Assembly (NCBI RefSeq): GCF_014640555.1
Contig: NZ_BMHE01000063.1
Span: 1 to 37,653, forward strand
Direction: 5' to 3'
DNA: 37,653 nt
Source: Paenibacillus marchantiophytorum
Lineage (GTDB): Bacteria > Bacillota > Bacilli > Paenibacillales > NBRC-103111
The notes below the pieces were generated by a model. The model was not told the origin of the DNA. It saw only the letters and a list, made by a program, of their open reading frames with translations, and made no database searches. Each line of letters begins with the position of its first letter. The stretch's first letter is position 1. This document shows, piece by piece, positions 15,999-24,563 of the stretch. The translations under genes and the position numbers were made by a program.

Positions 15999-17318
15999 CT
16001 AGTTTGACTGCATCTGAATCTGTCTGGAAACCCGTTCTCCTAACTCTGCTGACGCATGGTACAGGTAGCTCATAACAATACTTTGCGTTTCATGGGATAT
16101 GCTGGAAAGATCGGCAGCAAGGTTCTCAACCAGATGATCTTGCTGAACAGGTGGAAGGGAGTGATAATACTCTCCCGCCTGTGTGAAATTATCAGGTTTG
16201 GGCAGATCGGATCGTACGAGGCGACCTTCTAGGAATCTACCTTCGCCACTTGTCTCCATTGAACCGGGTGACCAGTTATGCTGATGGTTAATAGGGATTT
16301 TCCGGAAATCAGGTCCCAATCGCCGCCGCTGTGAATCCGTGTATATATTCGCCCGCCCTTGTAGCATCTTATCATCCGATAATTCGGCTCCCTCCAAAAG
16401 ATTGGAAGGTGAAAATGCGATTTTCTCGACTTGCTCCATATAGTTATCCGGATTACGATTTAAAACGAGCCGACCTACAGGCAGCAAAGGATATTGTCTG
16501 ATATCCCAAACCTTCGTATCATCCAGTGGATCATAGGGCAGGCTGACTGCGTCTCCGGGATTCATCATTTGAACATATAGCCCGTATTCGACCGCCTTCC
16601 CTGAAGCAAGAGTGTCATAAAGATCCTTGCCGGCGTAATCGGGATTTTCCCCCGCTAATTGGGCTGCTTCGTGGCGATCGATAACCTGAATACCGGCAAG
16701 AGGATACCAGAGATATTTCACATAAGTTCGGACACCCTGTGCATTCCTCCAAACATAGGTGTTGACACTATGGCCCGGAATGTGGCGGAGGCTCTTGACC
16801 GTACCGGCGTCCGAGTATAGCTGAACAAGGAAATGCGTAGATTCCGGCGCTCTTGCTATGAAGCTCCAAAATCGTTCCGGGTCGATCAAATTATTGACCG
16901 GCGATGGCAAAAAGGCCTTGATCGATTCTGGGAATCGTATGGCATCTCGAACCAAAAATACGGGAATATGATTGCACAATAAATCAAATACACCTTTTTC
17001 TGTATAAAATTTAGTGGAGAATCCCCGTACATTTCGGGAAGTGTCAGGGGTACCCTTGTTACTTACTGCAAGGGAAAATCTTACTGTCACAGGGACCTGC
17101 TGACCAGGATTCTGCAGAAAGCAAAGCTGGGTGTGTGACGCCATGGAGTTCACGGTCTGAAAGTATCCGAATGCGCCATAACCCTTTACGTGTACGGGTC
17201 TCTCGATTATTTTGGTATGTACGAAGCTCTCCAGAGTTTCATGTAAAACACTGTCTTGTTCCAGAACGGGACCTCGCTCGCCGACGGTCTGAGAATGAAG
17301 GGGTGCGTTTTCTTCCAT
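15999..17318 (-). CDS. Haem catalase
   Basis: A 439-residue small-subunit-type catalase that splits hydrogen peroxide. The active-site His is in ERPVHVKGYGAFGYF (His43), the partner Asn in CNHIPVFLVRD (Asn116), and the haem-ligand Tyr in GRANIYTDSQRRRLG (Tyr326, with Arg322). The usual GNN of the Asn motif is CNH here, a small departure. The length is shorter than the common 480-500 residues at the C-terminus. AGGAGG precedes the ATG. It is a single gene with its own terminator; no clear PerR box or SigB promoter was seen by eye. Confidence 0.93.
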   Translation of the reverse strand: MEENAPLHSQTVGERGPVLEQDSVLHETLESFVHTKIIERPVHVKGYGAFGYFQTVNSMASHTQLCFLQNPGQQVPVTVRFSLAVSNKGTPDTSRNVRGFSTKFYTEKGVFDLLCNHIPVFLVRDAIRFPESIKAFLPSPVNNLIDPERFWSFIARAPESTHFLVQLYSDAGTVKSLRHIPGHSVNTYVWRNAQGVRTYVKYLWYPLAGIQVIDRHEAAQLAGENPDYAGKDLYDTLASGKAVEYGLYVQMMNPGDAVSLPYDPLDDTKVWDIRQYPLLPVGRLVLNRNPDNYMEQVEKIAFSPSNLLEGAELSDDKMLQGRANIYTDSQRRRLGPDFRKIPINHQHNWSPGSMETSGEGRFLEGRLVRSDLPKPDNFTQAGEYYHSLPPVQQDHLVENLAADLSSISHETQSIVMSYLYHASAELGERVSRQIQMQSN

Positions 17319-17510
17319 GATTCAACCTCCTGTAATCATCTCTGATATACATGGTTATGTTGAAATTGAGGCAATCATGATAGATGGAATGATTTTTCCC
17401 GCAAAACGGTAGCTCATCTTTTTTACTTCATATTACTTGATATACGACGGGGTCGTTTTTTGAATATGACTCTCTTTGTGATTATTTTCAAACCTACTAA
17501 TTCCAATATA

Positions 17511-17519
17511 TGGTATAAT
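17511..17519 (+). promoter_or_regulatory. Extended -10 promoter before the BNR gene
   Basis: TGGTATAAT has both the TGn extension and a perfect TATAAT. It lies about 48 bp before the ATG at 17567. No good -35 box is visible, which an extended -10 tolerates. Confidence 0.55.
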
Positions 17520-17566
17520 GGGGTAGCGGAAATTGATGAAAAAGGAAATGAGGGTGATAACTGTTT

Positions 17567-18886
17567 ATGTCCAAAACAAAAATCCCGCAGATTACGAAAG
17601 AGTTTGCTAGTTTTCTTAACCTCAGAGGTCTTCCTCTACTAGTTGAAATAATCAGGAGATCCAAAACATTTATCTTATACTTATTTATTAATAAAAAGTT
17701 TGAAGAATTCCTATCATTTTTAGTTTGGGAAATAGTGCATTTTTTAAAAATTAACAGAAAAAATGTTATTCATTTGATGAATATCTCGAGCTTAAAGTAT
17801 TCTGATGAAGAAATGTTAGATAGAGATAAATTTAACTGGAAAATTGAGGGGGGGACGTGCGAGTTACTTCCTGTTTCTTGGACACTTGTATATATCGTTA
17901 GCAACGAAGAGATGCTAGGGGTGGCCAACAATAGATTAAATGTTCTTGTTAGAAGTAACAACGAAGGTACTACTTATACAGATGTTTTTACATTTTCTTC
18001 ATGCATAGATGCAATTTATGTAAGTCATAATTACAACATTTATGTATGTAGTGATGGAAACGTATACAAAAGTAAAGATAACGGAGCAACTTTCAATGTC
18101 GTTTTACAACTAAGCACTCCACATAGTGTATTTATTCATAATTATGGAATAACAGAAGATGACAAAGGGACTATTTTCCTTGGTGAGTATGCGAATGTAT
18201 GGGTGGAAAAGAAAGGCTGGAAGAATGTGGCTTATATTTATTACTGCCCAAATAATAGTGAAAATTTTACTAGATCGGATTTCTTTATTAAGGAAGGAGC
18301 CAATAAGCATATTCATATGATTAGGTATTGCAGCTACCTTAAGAAGCTGTTCGTAACAGATGGTGACAATAAAAAACGAGTGTGGATAAACGATTCCATG
18401 CAAAATTATTCAGTAAGGTCTTCGGCCAATCAACGTGGGTGGCGATTAATAAATAAAAGACACATAGATACAGGAGGATACACTTCTGTAGTTTCCTTAA
18501 CGGATGGGGTTCTGTTCGGAAGTGATTATTTAGGTGGGACGAATTTTATAATAAAAACAGTAGACGGCATAAAAATGAGCAAAAAAACTTTGCCAGATCC
18601 AATAAGACGTAACCCTATTTACAGTATTGTTAATGTGAAATCTAGAAATAGAAACCAAGTTTGGGTGAACTCTGTAAATGATTTAGGAAGGCAAGATGCT
18701 AAAGCAGTTTTGTTTTATTCTAATGATAATGGAGAAACATGGTTCAATTTTATTGAATATGACGGTTTAAAATGTAAGATTGAAATACGATCAGCATCGT
18801 TAAATCCAACAAATTACTTTCTAGCTTCCATATGCAATAAAGAAAATAATCGTATCATTGGAACCTTTAAAATCAAATTGGATTAA
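17567..18886 (+). CDS. BNR/Asp-box beta-propeller protein
   Basis: A 439-residue protein of unknown function. The C-terminal about 340 residues carry Asp-box (BNR) turns: RSNNEGTTYTDVF, SKDNGATFNVV and SNDNGETWFNF, the pattern of sialidase-like and YCF48-like propellers. The first roughly 90 residues are helical and basic (IIRRSKTFILYLFINKKFEE) without a clear signal peptide. GAGGGTG precedes ATG 17567. The DNA is visibly more AT-rich than its left neighbours, as is the methyltransferase gene 31 bp downstream, so both may have come by transfer. Sialidase catalytic residues cannot be confirmed. Confidence 0.6.
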   Translation: MSKTKIPQITKEFASFLNLRGLPLLVEIIRRSKTFILYLFINKKFEEFLSFLVWEIVHFLKINRKNVIHLMNISSLKYSDEEMLDRDKFNWKIEGGTCELLPVSWTLVYIVSNEEMLGVANNRLNVLVRSNNEGTTYTDVFTFSSCIDAIYVSHNYNIYVCSDGNVYKSKDNGATFNVVLQLSTPHSVFIHNYGITEDDKGTIFLGEYANVWVEKKGWKNVAYIYYCPNNSENFTRSDFFIKEGANKHIHMIRYCSYLKKLFVTDGDNKKRVWINDSMQNYSVRSSANQRGWRLINKRHIDTGGYTSVVSLTDGVLFGSDYLGGTNFIIKTVDGIKMSKKTLPDPIRRNPIYSIVNVKSRNRNQVWVNSVNDLGRQDAKAVLFYSNDNGETWFNFIEYDGLKCKIEIRSASLNPTNYFLASICNKENNRIIGTFKIKLD

Positions 18887-18917
18887 TTTCCACGGTAACT
18901 AGGAGGGCGACCATACG

Positions 18918-19673
18918 TTGCATAACAATAAACCAGAGAAACTGCATGATATTTGGCTAAACAGTGTTATGGATAGCGAGGATACCTTTATTTATCTTTT
19001 AAATACGATGGTTAAAAGTGCCTTTTACTATATTGATTCATGTATGAAAGAGGAAAGTATGGTTTTAGATATCGGATGTGGCACTGGTTTAATTACAAAT
19101 GTAATGTCTAATATAAGCAATAACGTTTATGGCGTGGAGGTAGACATTACCAAAGTAAATGAAGCCAAAGATAGATATAAGAAACCTTTCTTTGTGAATG
19201 GAGACATTCAGAAATTGCCTTTTCAAGACCATACGTTTGATATTGTTACGTCGTTTAGTGTTCTTCAATATGTAGATCGAAAAACAGCACTTTCAGAAAT
19301 ACATCGTGTTCTTAAACCAAATGGAAAGATAGTGTTTCTTGAAAACCTTTACGGCAATCCATTTGTAATGCTCTATAGGATGTTTCGTCCCAACATTGAA
19401 AACCCCTATATGATGCCCAAAAAACACATAAAGTGGTCTGAGATAACAGAATTTAATCCTTATTTTAAAGTGACTGATTTAGAAACCTTCCATCTAACAA
19501 CACCATTGTCGATTGGGATTAAGAAAATCCGAAAAGCAAACACGACGAATACAATGGAATCAAATATTTGTTATAATTTCCTGCAAGACGTTGATGGGTT
19601 TATGTTAACGCACTTTAAATTTTTGAGAAGATTTTCTTGGAACTTTGTCTTATACGGAGAAAAAGTAATTTAA
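18918..19673 (+). CDS. SAM-dependent methyltransferase (Methyltransf_11 type)
   Basis: A 251-residue class I methyltransferase. Motif I is VLDIGCGTGLITNVM, motif II has the acidic YGVEVD, and FDIVTSFSVLQYVDR then LSEIHRVLKPNGKIV complete the Methyltransf_11 pattern. The C-terminal 80 residues are probably the substrate cap. TTG 18918 is the start, with AGGAGGG ten bases before it. It follows the BNR gene by 31 bp and is probably in its operon; a strong terminator follows at 19698. The substrate is unknown; a cell-surface sugar or a lipid-linked product would fit the neighbour. Confidence 0.82.
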   Translation: MHNNKPEKLHDIWLNSVMDSEDTFIYLLNTMVKSAFYYIDSCMKEESMVLDIGCGTGLITNVMSNISNNVYGVEVDITKVNEAKDRYKKPFFVNGDIQKLPFQDHTFDIVTSFSVLQYVDRKTALSEIHRVLKPNGKIVFLENLYGNPFVMLYRMFRPNIENPYMMPKKHIKWSEITEFNPYFKVTDLETFHLTTPLSIGIKKIRKANTTNTMESNICYNFLQDVDGFMLTHFKFLRRFSWNFVLYGEKVI

Positions 19674-19697
19674 TTTAATTTAGCTTAAAATTAATTT

Positions 19698-19718
19698 CCG
19701 CCTTTAGGCGGTTTTTTT
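19698..19718 (+). terminator. Rho-independent terminator after the methyltransferase
   Basis: CCGCC-TTTA-GGCGG followed by seven Ts. It separates the BNR/methyltransferase unit from the Rieske gene. Confidence 0.85.
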
Positions 19719-19774
19719 ATAAACATTTCTAACAAATATCATCCTTAATGATAATGAACCGTGAGGTGAGCCCG

Positions 19775-20824
19775 ATGATGATATCTGAAAACAAGGAAAT
19801 GAACGTAGATATCCAACTTCCCCGTGACTGTACGTTCACACCACAGGATTGGCAAGTATTGGCCCAATATTGGTATCCAGTTGCTCAAGCAAGCGAAATC
19901 ACAGAAAAGCCGATCGGTATAAAGCTCTTGGATGTGAAACTCGTTTGTTACCGCAGCAACGAGAGGGTGGTTGTTGCTCGTGATCTTTGTTTTCATCGAG
20001 GTGCTCCCCTTAGTAAGGGCTGGGTTGAGAACGGGGAAATCGTTTGTCCTTATCACGGTTTTCGTTATAACTGCGAAGGCAAGTGTACCTCAGTTCCAGC
20101 GCATCCCGATGCTAAAATTTCGCCTAAATTAAAATTAATTGTCTATCCGGTAGTTGAAAAATACGGCTTGATTTGGACATCTATTTTATCCAGTGAAGAG
20201 CAGATACCCCAGTTTATAGGTTGGGATGATCCGGATTATGTCAATGTATTGCCTCCGAGCTTCGACATTGCCGGTTCGGCCGGGCGTCAGCTAGAAGGCT
20301 TTTTAGATGTATCGCACTTTGCTTATGTGCATACAGAAACATTCGGTGACCGTAATAACACCGAAGTACCGCAATACAAAGTCAAGCGGGAAGGGAATGA
20401 ATTACTTGCCGAATATTGGAGTACGGTTAGCAATTACGGAAAAGGTCAGGATAATCCTGCGCCCGAGGGATTTGAATGGCTTAGAGAATTTCGGGTGTTT
20501 CCTCCGTTTGCAGCGTCGCTAACGGTTTACTTTCCAAACGATGGAAAGCTGATGATTTTGAATTGCGCATCGCCGGTATCTGCCCGCTATACACGGTTAT
20601 TTAGTCCAATTTCGCGGAATTTCGATAAAGATACTCCCGTTGAAGACACCATCAAGTTTAATCTACAAGTCTTTCAGGAGGACCGCGAAATGGTCGAATC
20701 ACAGACTCCCGAAGATTTACCGCTTGATCTGCAGGCCGAAGCCCATATTCCAGCTGATCGCACATCCATTGCTTATAGGCAGCTTCTTAACGAGATAGGG
20801 CTCGGACGAACTTATACGACATAA
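19775..20824 (+). CDS. Rieske [2Fe-2S] non-haem iron oxygenase
   Basis: A 349-residue aromatic-ring-hydroxylating/demethylase-type oxygenase. The Rieske centre is CFHRGAPLSKGW then CPYHG (Cys72, His74, Cys91, His94), with the usual C-x-H-x16-C-x2-H spacing. The iron site D-x2-H-x4-H is LDVSHFAYVHTETF (Asp178, His181, His186). The length suits the PaO/VanA-like class. ATG 19775 is preferred because GTGAGGTGA lies just before it; the frame is open to 19748. No ferredoxin or reductase gene is adjacent, so electrons must come from elsewhere. The substrate is unknown. Confidence 0.85.
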   Translation: MMISENKEMNVDIQLPRDCTFTPQDWQVLAQYWYPVAQASEITEKPIGIKLLDVKLVCYRSNERVVVARDLCFHRGAPLSKGWVENGEIVCPYHGFRYNCEGKCTSVPAHPDAKISPKLKLIVYPVVEKYGLIWTSILSSEEQIPQFIGWDDPDYVNVLPPSFDIAGSAGRQLEGFLDVSHFAYVHTETFGDRNNTEVPQYKVKREGNELLAEYWSTVSNYGKGQDNPAPEGFEWLREFRVFPPFAASLTVYFPNDGKLMILNCASPVSARYTRLFSPISRNFDKDTPVEDTIKFNLQVFQEDREMVESQTPEDLPLDLQAEAHIPADRTSIAYRQLLNEIGLGRTYTT

Positions 20825-21121
20825 GGAATTGATTGCTAAAAGTTTAGATAACTTATGTGGCCAATATAACTCAAGTAACTTTTCGTAAGGGAAGACAGCT
20901 GGATAAAAGTGATTTGAACGACTTCCAAATGACCGTTTTCTCCTATAAGAAGCAGCCACCGGCGAACGTCGCTTTTTGTAAAGGTCAGTGCAACGCGGCG
21001 AAATAAACAAAGAAACCAGTTAAACACGAAAAAACGTGTTAGACTGGTTTTTGCTATTACGCTGTCGTTTCCGTCAGTTCAACCCTAAAACAACATATTA
21101 TATTAATTTGTTTATTCATTA
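20825..21121. other. Gene-free stretch between the Rieske gene and the IS remnant
   Basis: No gene is supported here. Short frames exist on both strands but have no ribosome-binding site or recognisable motif. The right end holds the terminator at 21013-21053. The stretch may contain decayed coding DNA. Confidence 0.4.
21013..21053 (+). terminator. Rho-independent terminator
   Basis: AAACCAGT-TAAACACG / CGTGTTAG-ACTGGTTT with an A-rich loop and a T-run (two mismatches in about 15 pairs). It most likely ends the Rieske gene transcript. Confidence 0.75.
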
Positions 21122-21639
21122 ACTCAACTTTCGCACCTAAGAAAGCAGTCTAATTCCTTGCCGTTGTAAGAGTATAGAACAAAAATAGGCATCTCTTGAC
21201 AGAAAAACACCCTCTTTGTTTGGTATCATGGAAGTATCGAGCAGCCATGCAAACAAAGAAAGGTGTTGTAATTCATATGTTACACCAAAAACCCTTGTGT
21301 GAACAGGCAAAAACACGTTTTTCTATCTTGTTCTCAACCTTACAAATTGGTCAACTCTTACGAAAAGCTGGAATTAACAAGCCGTTTGGTCCGTCCAGTT
21401 TAGCTGTGTTTCAAATCTTGTTCTCTCTCGTGTTTGAAGGTCGAAATTGGTTTCGTCTTTTGGAGAGTGAGCGTGGTGCGTCGCTACCTGGAAAAGACGT
21501 CCATCAGCACAAAGTCAGCTGTAAATCCAGCAGAAAGTGCACGCTGTAACAAGTCTACGACGGCGTCCGGCTTACGGATGAGAGCCTCTAGCCGACGTTT
21601 GTACCAGCTGGTTTACTCAAGCACCGTTACTTCGGAAGC
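21122..21639 (+). mobile_element. Rearranged IS4-family copy (left part)
   Basis: The left inverted repeat ACTCAACTTTCGCA starts at 21122, as in the fuller element at 32726-34151. Bases up to 21501 match that element's left part and retain a 90-bp stretch the other copy has lost. Bases 21499-21605 match 33359-33465 but inverted, and 21606-21639 match 33466-33499 directly. The match then stops, so the right half and right end are missing. Both a deletion of about 343 bp and a 107-bp inversion are needed to explain this. Confidence 0.75.
21277..21549 (+). pseudogene. IS4-family transposase, N-terminal fragment
   Basis: This frame begins MLHQKPLCEQAKTRFSILFS and continues with the family N-terminus until PGKD. 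After that the inverted segment is read and the frame ends at 21549. It keeps 30 residues (TLQIGQLLRKAG...FQILFS) that are missing from the transposase at 32881. All catalytic residues of the DDE domain are lost, so it is dead. It has the same ribosome-binding site and 5' hairpin as the other copy. Confidence 0.75.
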
Positions 21640-22157
21640 CAGTGGTCATTACTGCTCATTGAAGTCCACATTTGTCATACCGCCCCTATTAATCTTCTTA
21701 CTAAGCAGTATTGACCAGTTTTCTATTGATCAGACATAGCCATGGACTATAGCGAGGAAGCTTCATTCTTCTTCGTACGATGCCGGACCAAACGGGGAGT
21801 ATCAATAGGTGATTTTTGTCGTTTACAAAAGGTTAATAGACTTATATTTCGACAATTTATTTAGAGTAACTGGGTATATTTCACCAGTGCTTGGGTTCTT
21901 AATAGTGAATTTTAAGGTAAAATTAGGAAATGGGATGCATTTATATTAAAGGGAAATTTTGTATACTGAGAGAGTCAGGCCTGATAAAAAGTCAATTTAC
22001 TTTAGCTGAATTCTCTTAATACTTGGTTTTACCAAAGAAAGTGTCAGATTATTAACTTATGCTTTTTGGTTTAAGCAATAACCAGAATTACCAAGAGTGA
22101 GTTTCACAAGTGCATAGCATATTATTAAAATAAGTTTTATTAGGGGAGGAATATTGT
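21640..22157. other. Non-coding stretch before the metalloprotease
   Basis: AT-rich and free of supported genes. The last part must hold the metalloprotease promoter, but no consensus pair stands out by eye. The ribosome-binding site GGGGAGGA is at 22143-22150. Confidence 0.35.
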
Positions 22158-22763
22158 ATGAAAGCAAAAAAAATAGTAACAGTAATTCTTACTACAGTTA
22201 TTGGCTTAACTGTTGGTGTTAGCTCGGTTTGGGCTTATGGTACAATCTCCAGCGGTATTAGTAGTCCACCACTCACATTTACAAAGTGGAATGGTTTCGA
22301 CCCAGCTACATATACTGCTTTTTCCAATTCCGCAGCGCCATGGAATGTAGTAAGTCAGGGGGAGATTAGTAAAAATATTATTGATCCAAATGGGCCTACA
22401 ACTTCTACTAACACATATCCAGTAGATGACTATACAAATTTAATAACTAAGGGAGACAGGGGCTTAAATAAATATGTAGCGCAGACTACAACTTATAAAT
22501 ATATTTATCCTTGGATTGATAACCATACACTACATGTTGATATAGATATTAATGGATCATTTGCCTGGTCAAATAATCTAACACCAAATACATACGATGT
22601 TCAGGATAACATGGCACACGAGTTTGGTCATGCTGCAGGGTTGGATGATTTATATGGGTCTGGGGATTCGCAGAAAACGATGTGGGGATACTCCACGTAT
22701 GCTGATAGAACTCGTGCAACACTTGATACTGATGATATTAATGGGATTAAAGCCTTATATTAA
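22158..22763 (+). CDS. Secreted zinc metalloprotease, matrixin/snapalysin-like
   Basis: A 201-residue exported metzincin protease. A signal peptide (MKAKKIVTVILTTVIGLTVG, cleavage near VWA-YG) is followed by the mature domain. The zinc site is HEFGHAAGLDD: His154, Glu155, His158 and probably Asp164, giving HExxHxxGxxD as in snapalysins (M7) instead of the third His of matrixins. A Met-turn TMWGYS (Met175) follows as required for metzincins. GGGGAGGA precedes ATG 22158. Two small exported proteins follow and may be partners or inhibitors. Confidence 0.85.
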   Translation: MKAKKIVTVILTTVIGLTVGVSSVWAYGTISSGISSPPLTFTKWNGFDPATYTAFSNSAAPWNVVSQGEISKNIIDPNGPTTSTNTYPVDDYTNLITKGDRGLNKYVAQTTTYKYIYPWIDNHTLHVDIDINGSFAWSNNLTPNTYDVQDNMAHEFGHAAGLDDLYGSGDSQKTMWGYSTYADRTRATLDTDDINGIKALY

Positions 22764-22786
22764 TTAAGAGGGGATATGATAAAAAG

Positions 22787-23419
22787 ATGAATAAGAAAAT
22801 GGTTGCATCTATATTTGCTGCATCCCTAGTTGTGGGAGCATTATCATTCCAGTTGATTCCAACCTTGTTGGGTAAGGAACTGATTCATTCAGATGGTTCT
22901 ATTCCGTATAAGGATAAGACGACTTTAGTTGGTGAAGCTGATGTCATCGTTTCTGGGACGGTTTCTGAAGTTCTACTTAGTAAATGGAGTAATCCTGGGG
23001 GGAGTAGAGGCGCGGAGGTTAGCAACATTCTTCAAACAGACATAGTTGTGTCAGTAAACAAAACTTTTAAAGGAAATCCTACCAAAAGTGATTCTGTAGT
23101 GATCAGAATTGACTCAGGGGAAACTAAAGATGTGAAAGTTATTTCAGAAGGATATCCAAGTTTTGAAAAAGGGGAAGAGGTTCTTGTCTTCCTTTCAAGA
23201 GATGATAGTGATGTTGCTAATACAAAAGAAGATTACTATATCCTAACTGGAATGCTCCAAGGTAAATATAATTTAAAAGAAAAAAATGCAGATAAGAAGA
23301 TTTTCAAAGGGGTAAGAGATGAGATCGATCCTTCAACTTTTACCAATGAAATACCAAACGAGATAGAAAAATTCAAGGATAGACCTAAAATGAAAGATGC
23401 AAAATTATATCAACCATAG
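22787..23419 (+). CDS. Exported protein of unknown function
   Basis: A 210-residue protein with an N-terminal membrane helix or signal (MVASIFAASLVVGALSFQLI). The rest is a strand-rich domain: TTLVGEADVIVSGTVSEVLL, then VVSVNKTFKGNP, and GEEVLVFLSRDD. I do not recognise the family with certainty; it resembles the OB-like 'sGTVtev' domain found in many exported Firmicute proteins. It lies 23 bp after the metalloprotease, has a GAGGGGAT ribosome-binding site, and ends at a terminator at 23430. It is likely co-expressed with the protease. Confidence 0.65.
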   Translation: MNKKMVASIFAASLVVGALSFQLIPTLLGKELIHSDGSIPYKDKTTLVGEADVIVSGTVSEVLLSKWSNPGGSRGAEVSNILQTDIVVSVNKTFKGNPTKSDSVVIRIDSGETKDVKVISEGYPSFEKGEEVLVFLSRDDSDVANTKEDYYILTGMLQGKYNLKEKNADKKIFKGVRDEIDPSTFTNEIPNEIEKFKDRPKMKDAKLYQP

Positions 23420-23429
23420 TATAATATTG

Positions 23430-23464
23430 AACCATCCTTTGGTACTTCCAAGGATGGTTTTCTG
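23430..23464 (+). terminator. Rho-independent terminator
   Basis: AACCATCCTT / AAGGATGGTT is a perfect 10-bp stem, followed by TTTT. It ends the metalloprotease operon; some readthrough into the next lipoprotein gene is possible. Confidence 0.85.
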
Positions 23465-23490
23465 CAAAAAAAAAAGTGAGGTGTTCACTG

Positions 23491-23799
23491 TTGAAAATTA
23501 TTATCTATATGTTTATTTTCGTTTCATTGTTTACTGCATGTGATCAGTCCAGAGGTTCCTATCCTGCACAAGTCATGTGGGGTGATGTCATTTATTCTGA
23601 ATCTGCTGAAACCGTACCATCCAAAGATATTGGAGAGCAAATAGGTGAGACAAATAAAAGAGTGCATCCTTTGCCAAAAAATAATGGCGAAGCAAATTCA
23701 GCAGAAGTAGGGAGTAAATTATATAGAATAGTTGGTGAAGATCAACAGAAAGCGATTGCTATAAAGAAAGGTGATGTATATTTTAGAGCTACTAACTAG
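23491..23799 (+). CDS. Small lipoprotein of unknown function
   Basis: A 102-residue lipoprotein. TTG 23491 is the start, with GTGAGGTG just before it; the longer frame from 23476 contains the ribosome-binding site. The signal is MKIIIYMFIFVSLFTAC with lipobox LFTA-C. The mature part is short and hydrophilic (PLPKNNGEANSAEVG) and ends in KKGDVYFRATN. No family is recognised. It follows the protease operon across a terminator, so co-expression is uncertain. Confidence 0.6.
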   Translation: MKIIIYMFIFVSLFTACDQSRGSYPAQVMWGDVIYSESAETVPSKDIGEQIGETNKRVHPLPKNNGEANSAEVGSKLYRIVGEDQQKAIAIKKGDVYFRATN

Positions 23800-23933
23800 G
23801 CCTATTAAGTTTTTTACCTTTATAATTGATACATTGGCATAATTTAATATTCTCCGATCATTAAAATTAAAGCCCATTAGCTGTTCTGAATATAACCGGC
23901 CTTGCTGTTAATAAAGTTATACATATTCACAAA

Positions 23934-23963
23934 ACCCGTATTTTACACATATGTACATACGGG
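23934..23963. repeat. Palindromic repeat, left copy
   Basis: CCCGTATTTTACACATATGT then ACATACGGG: the ends CCCGTAT/ATACGGG pair, and the centre ACATATGT is a palindrome. A near copy, CCCGTATTTTATACATATGT, lies at 24543. The two copies flank the small gene at 24057. Confidence 0.5.
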
Positions 23964-23974
23964 AGTTCTTGCGC

Positions 23975-24011
23975 AGTCTGATTACGGTTATTTCCGTGGT
24001 CAGACTTTTTT
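23975..24011 (+). terminator. Rho-independent terminator
   Basis: AGTCTGATTACGG / TCCGTGGTCAGACT forms an imperfect stem followed by six Ts. No intact gene lies directly upstream on this strand except the lipoprotein about 175 bp earlier. Confidence 0.7.
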
Positions 24012-24056
24012 GCTACTTTTGCTCCTAAAAGTTCTATTTCCCTTTGGTAAATTTTC

Positions 24057-24488
24057 ATGGATCAACGTGAAGCTTTAAGAAATGAACTCCAAGCCATTAT
24101 TACTGCGGCCAAGCCCTTTGTCAAACGGTTACGTGAGCGTAGTTCTCATATTCAAGCTGGGCATTTTACCAACCTAGCTATGCAGTCTCGTAAACTCGCA
24201 GATCGTAATGACATGTTGCTTCCGACTTATCGGCGTTATGTTGACCGCATGATCGAAGAATTCAATTATCAGGTCTCTTTGGCTTATGAGAAACATCCTG
24301 ATCTTAAGAAGCTATCTAAGCGCTCTGCAAAGGCGCTAGACGATCCAAAAGAACCAACAAAAGCTCTTAAGGTGTCGATTACCCTTCCGGTTCATGAATG
24401 GTTATTTGTGGATGAGAGCATTAAGAATGGGTTTGCTCAATCACGATCGGAGTATTTTCGGAAATTACATATTTCTCGTAGGAGGTGA
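24057..24488 (+). CDS. Unknown small protein with RHH-like C-terminus
   Basis: An unrecognised 143-residue protein, basic and mostly helical. The C-terminal segment LKVSITLPVHEWLFVDESIK, then FAQSRSEYFRKLH, has the strand-helix-helix form of ribbon-helix-helix DNA-binding proteins (a 'vsitLp...' strand, then 'sRSEyfR'). No good ribosome-binding site is seen before ATG 24057. It is flanked by two copies of a palindromic repeat (23934 and 24543), which could be its binding sites or the edges of an inserted unit. RHH assignment is an inference. Confidence 0.45.
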   Translation: MDQREALRNELQAIITAAKPFVKRLRERSSHIQAGHFTNLAMQSRKLADRNDMLLPTYRRYVDRMIEEFNYQVSLAYEKHPDLKKLSKRSAKALDDPKEPTKALKVSITLPVHEWLFVDESIKNGFAQSRSEYFRKLHISRRR

Positions 24489-24542
24489 TTTTGGTTTAAA
24501 CCTCCCAAGTAATGGAACATGCTTTCTGCGTAATGAATAAAC

Positions 24543-24563
24543 CCCGTATTTTATACATATGTA
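24543..24563. repeat. Palindromic repeat, right copy
   Basis: CCCGTATTTTATACATATGT continues into GTAAACC. It shares 18 of the first 20 or so bases with the left copy at 23934, and contains the palindrome TACATATGTA. Confidence 0.5.

Noticed and set aside
17444..17460. Short ACGAC/GTCGT hairpin with T-run as a terminator
   Set aside because: Only five pairs and no gene on that strand directly upstream; too weak to call.
20717..21027. Two - strand frames downstream of the Rieske gene
   Set aside because: No family motif or ribosome-binding site; one overlaps the Rieske coding end.
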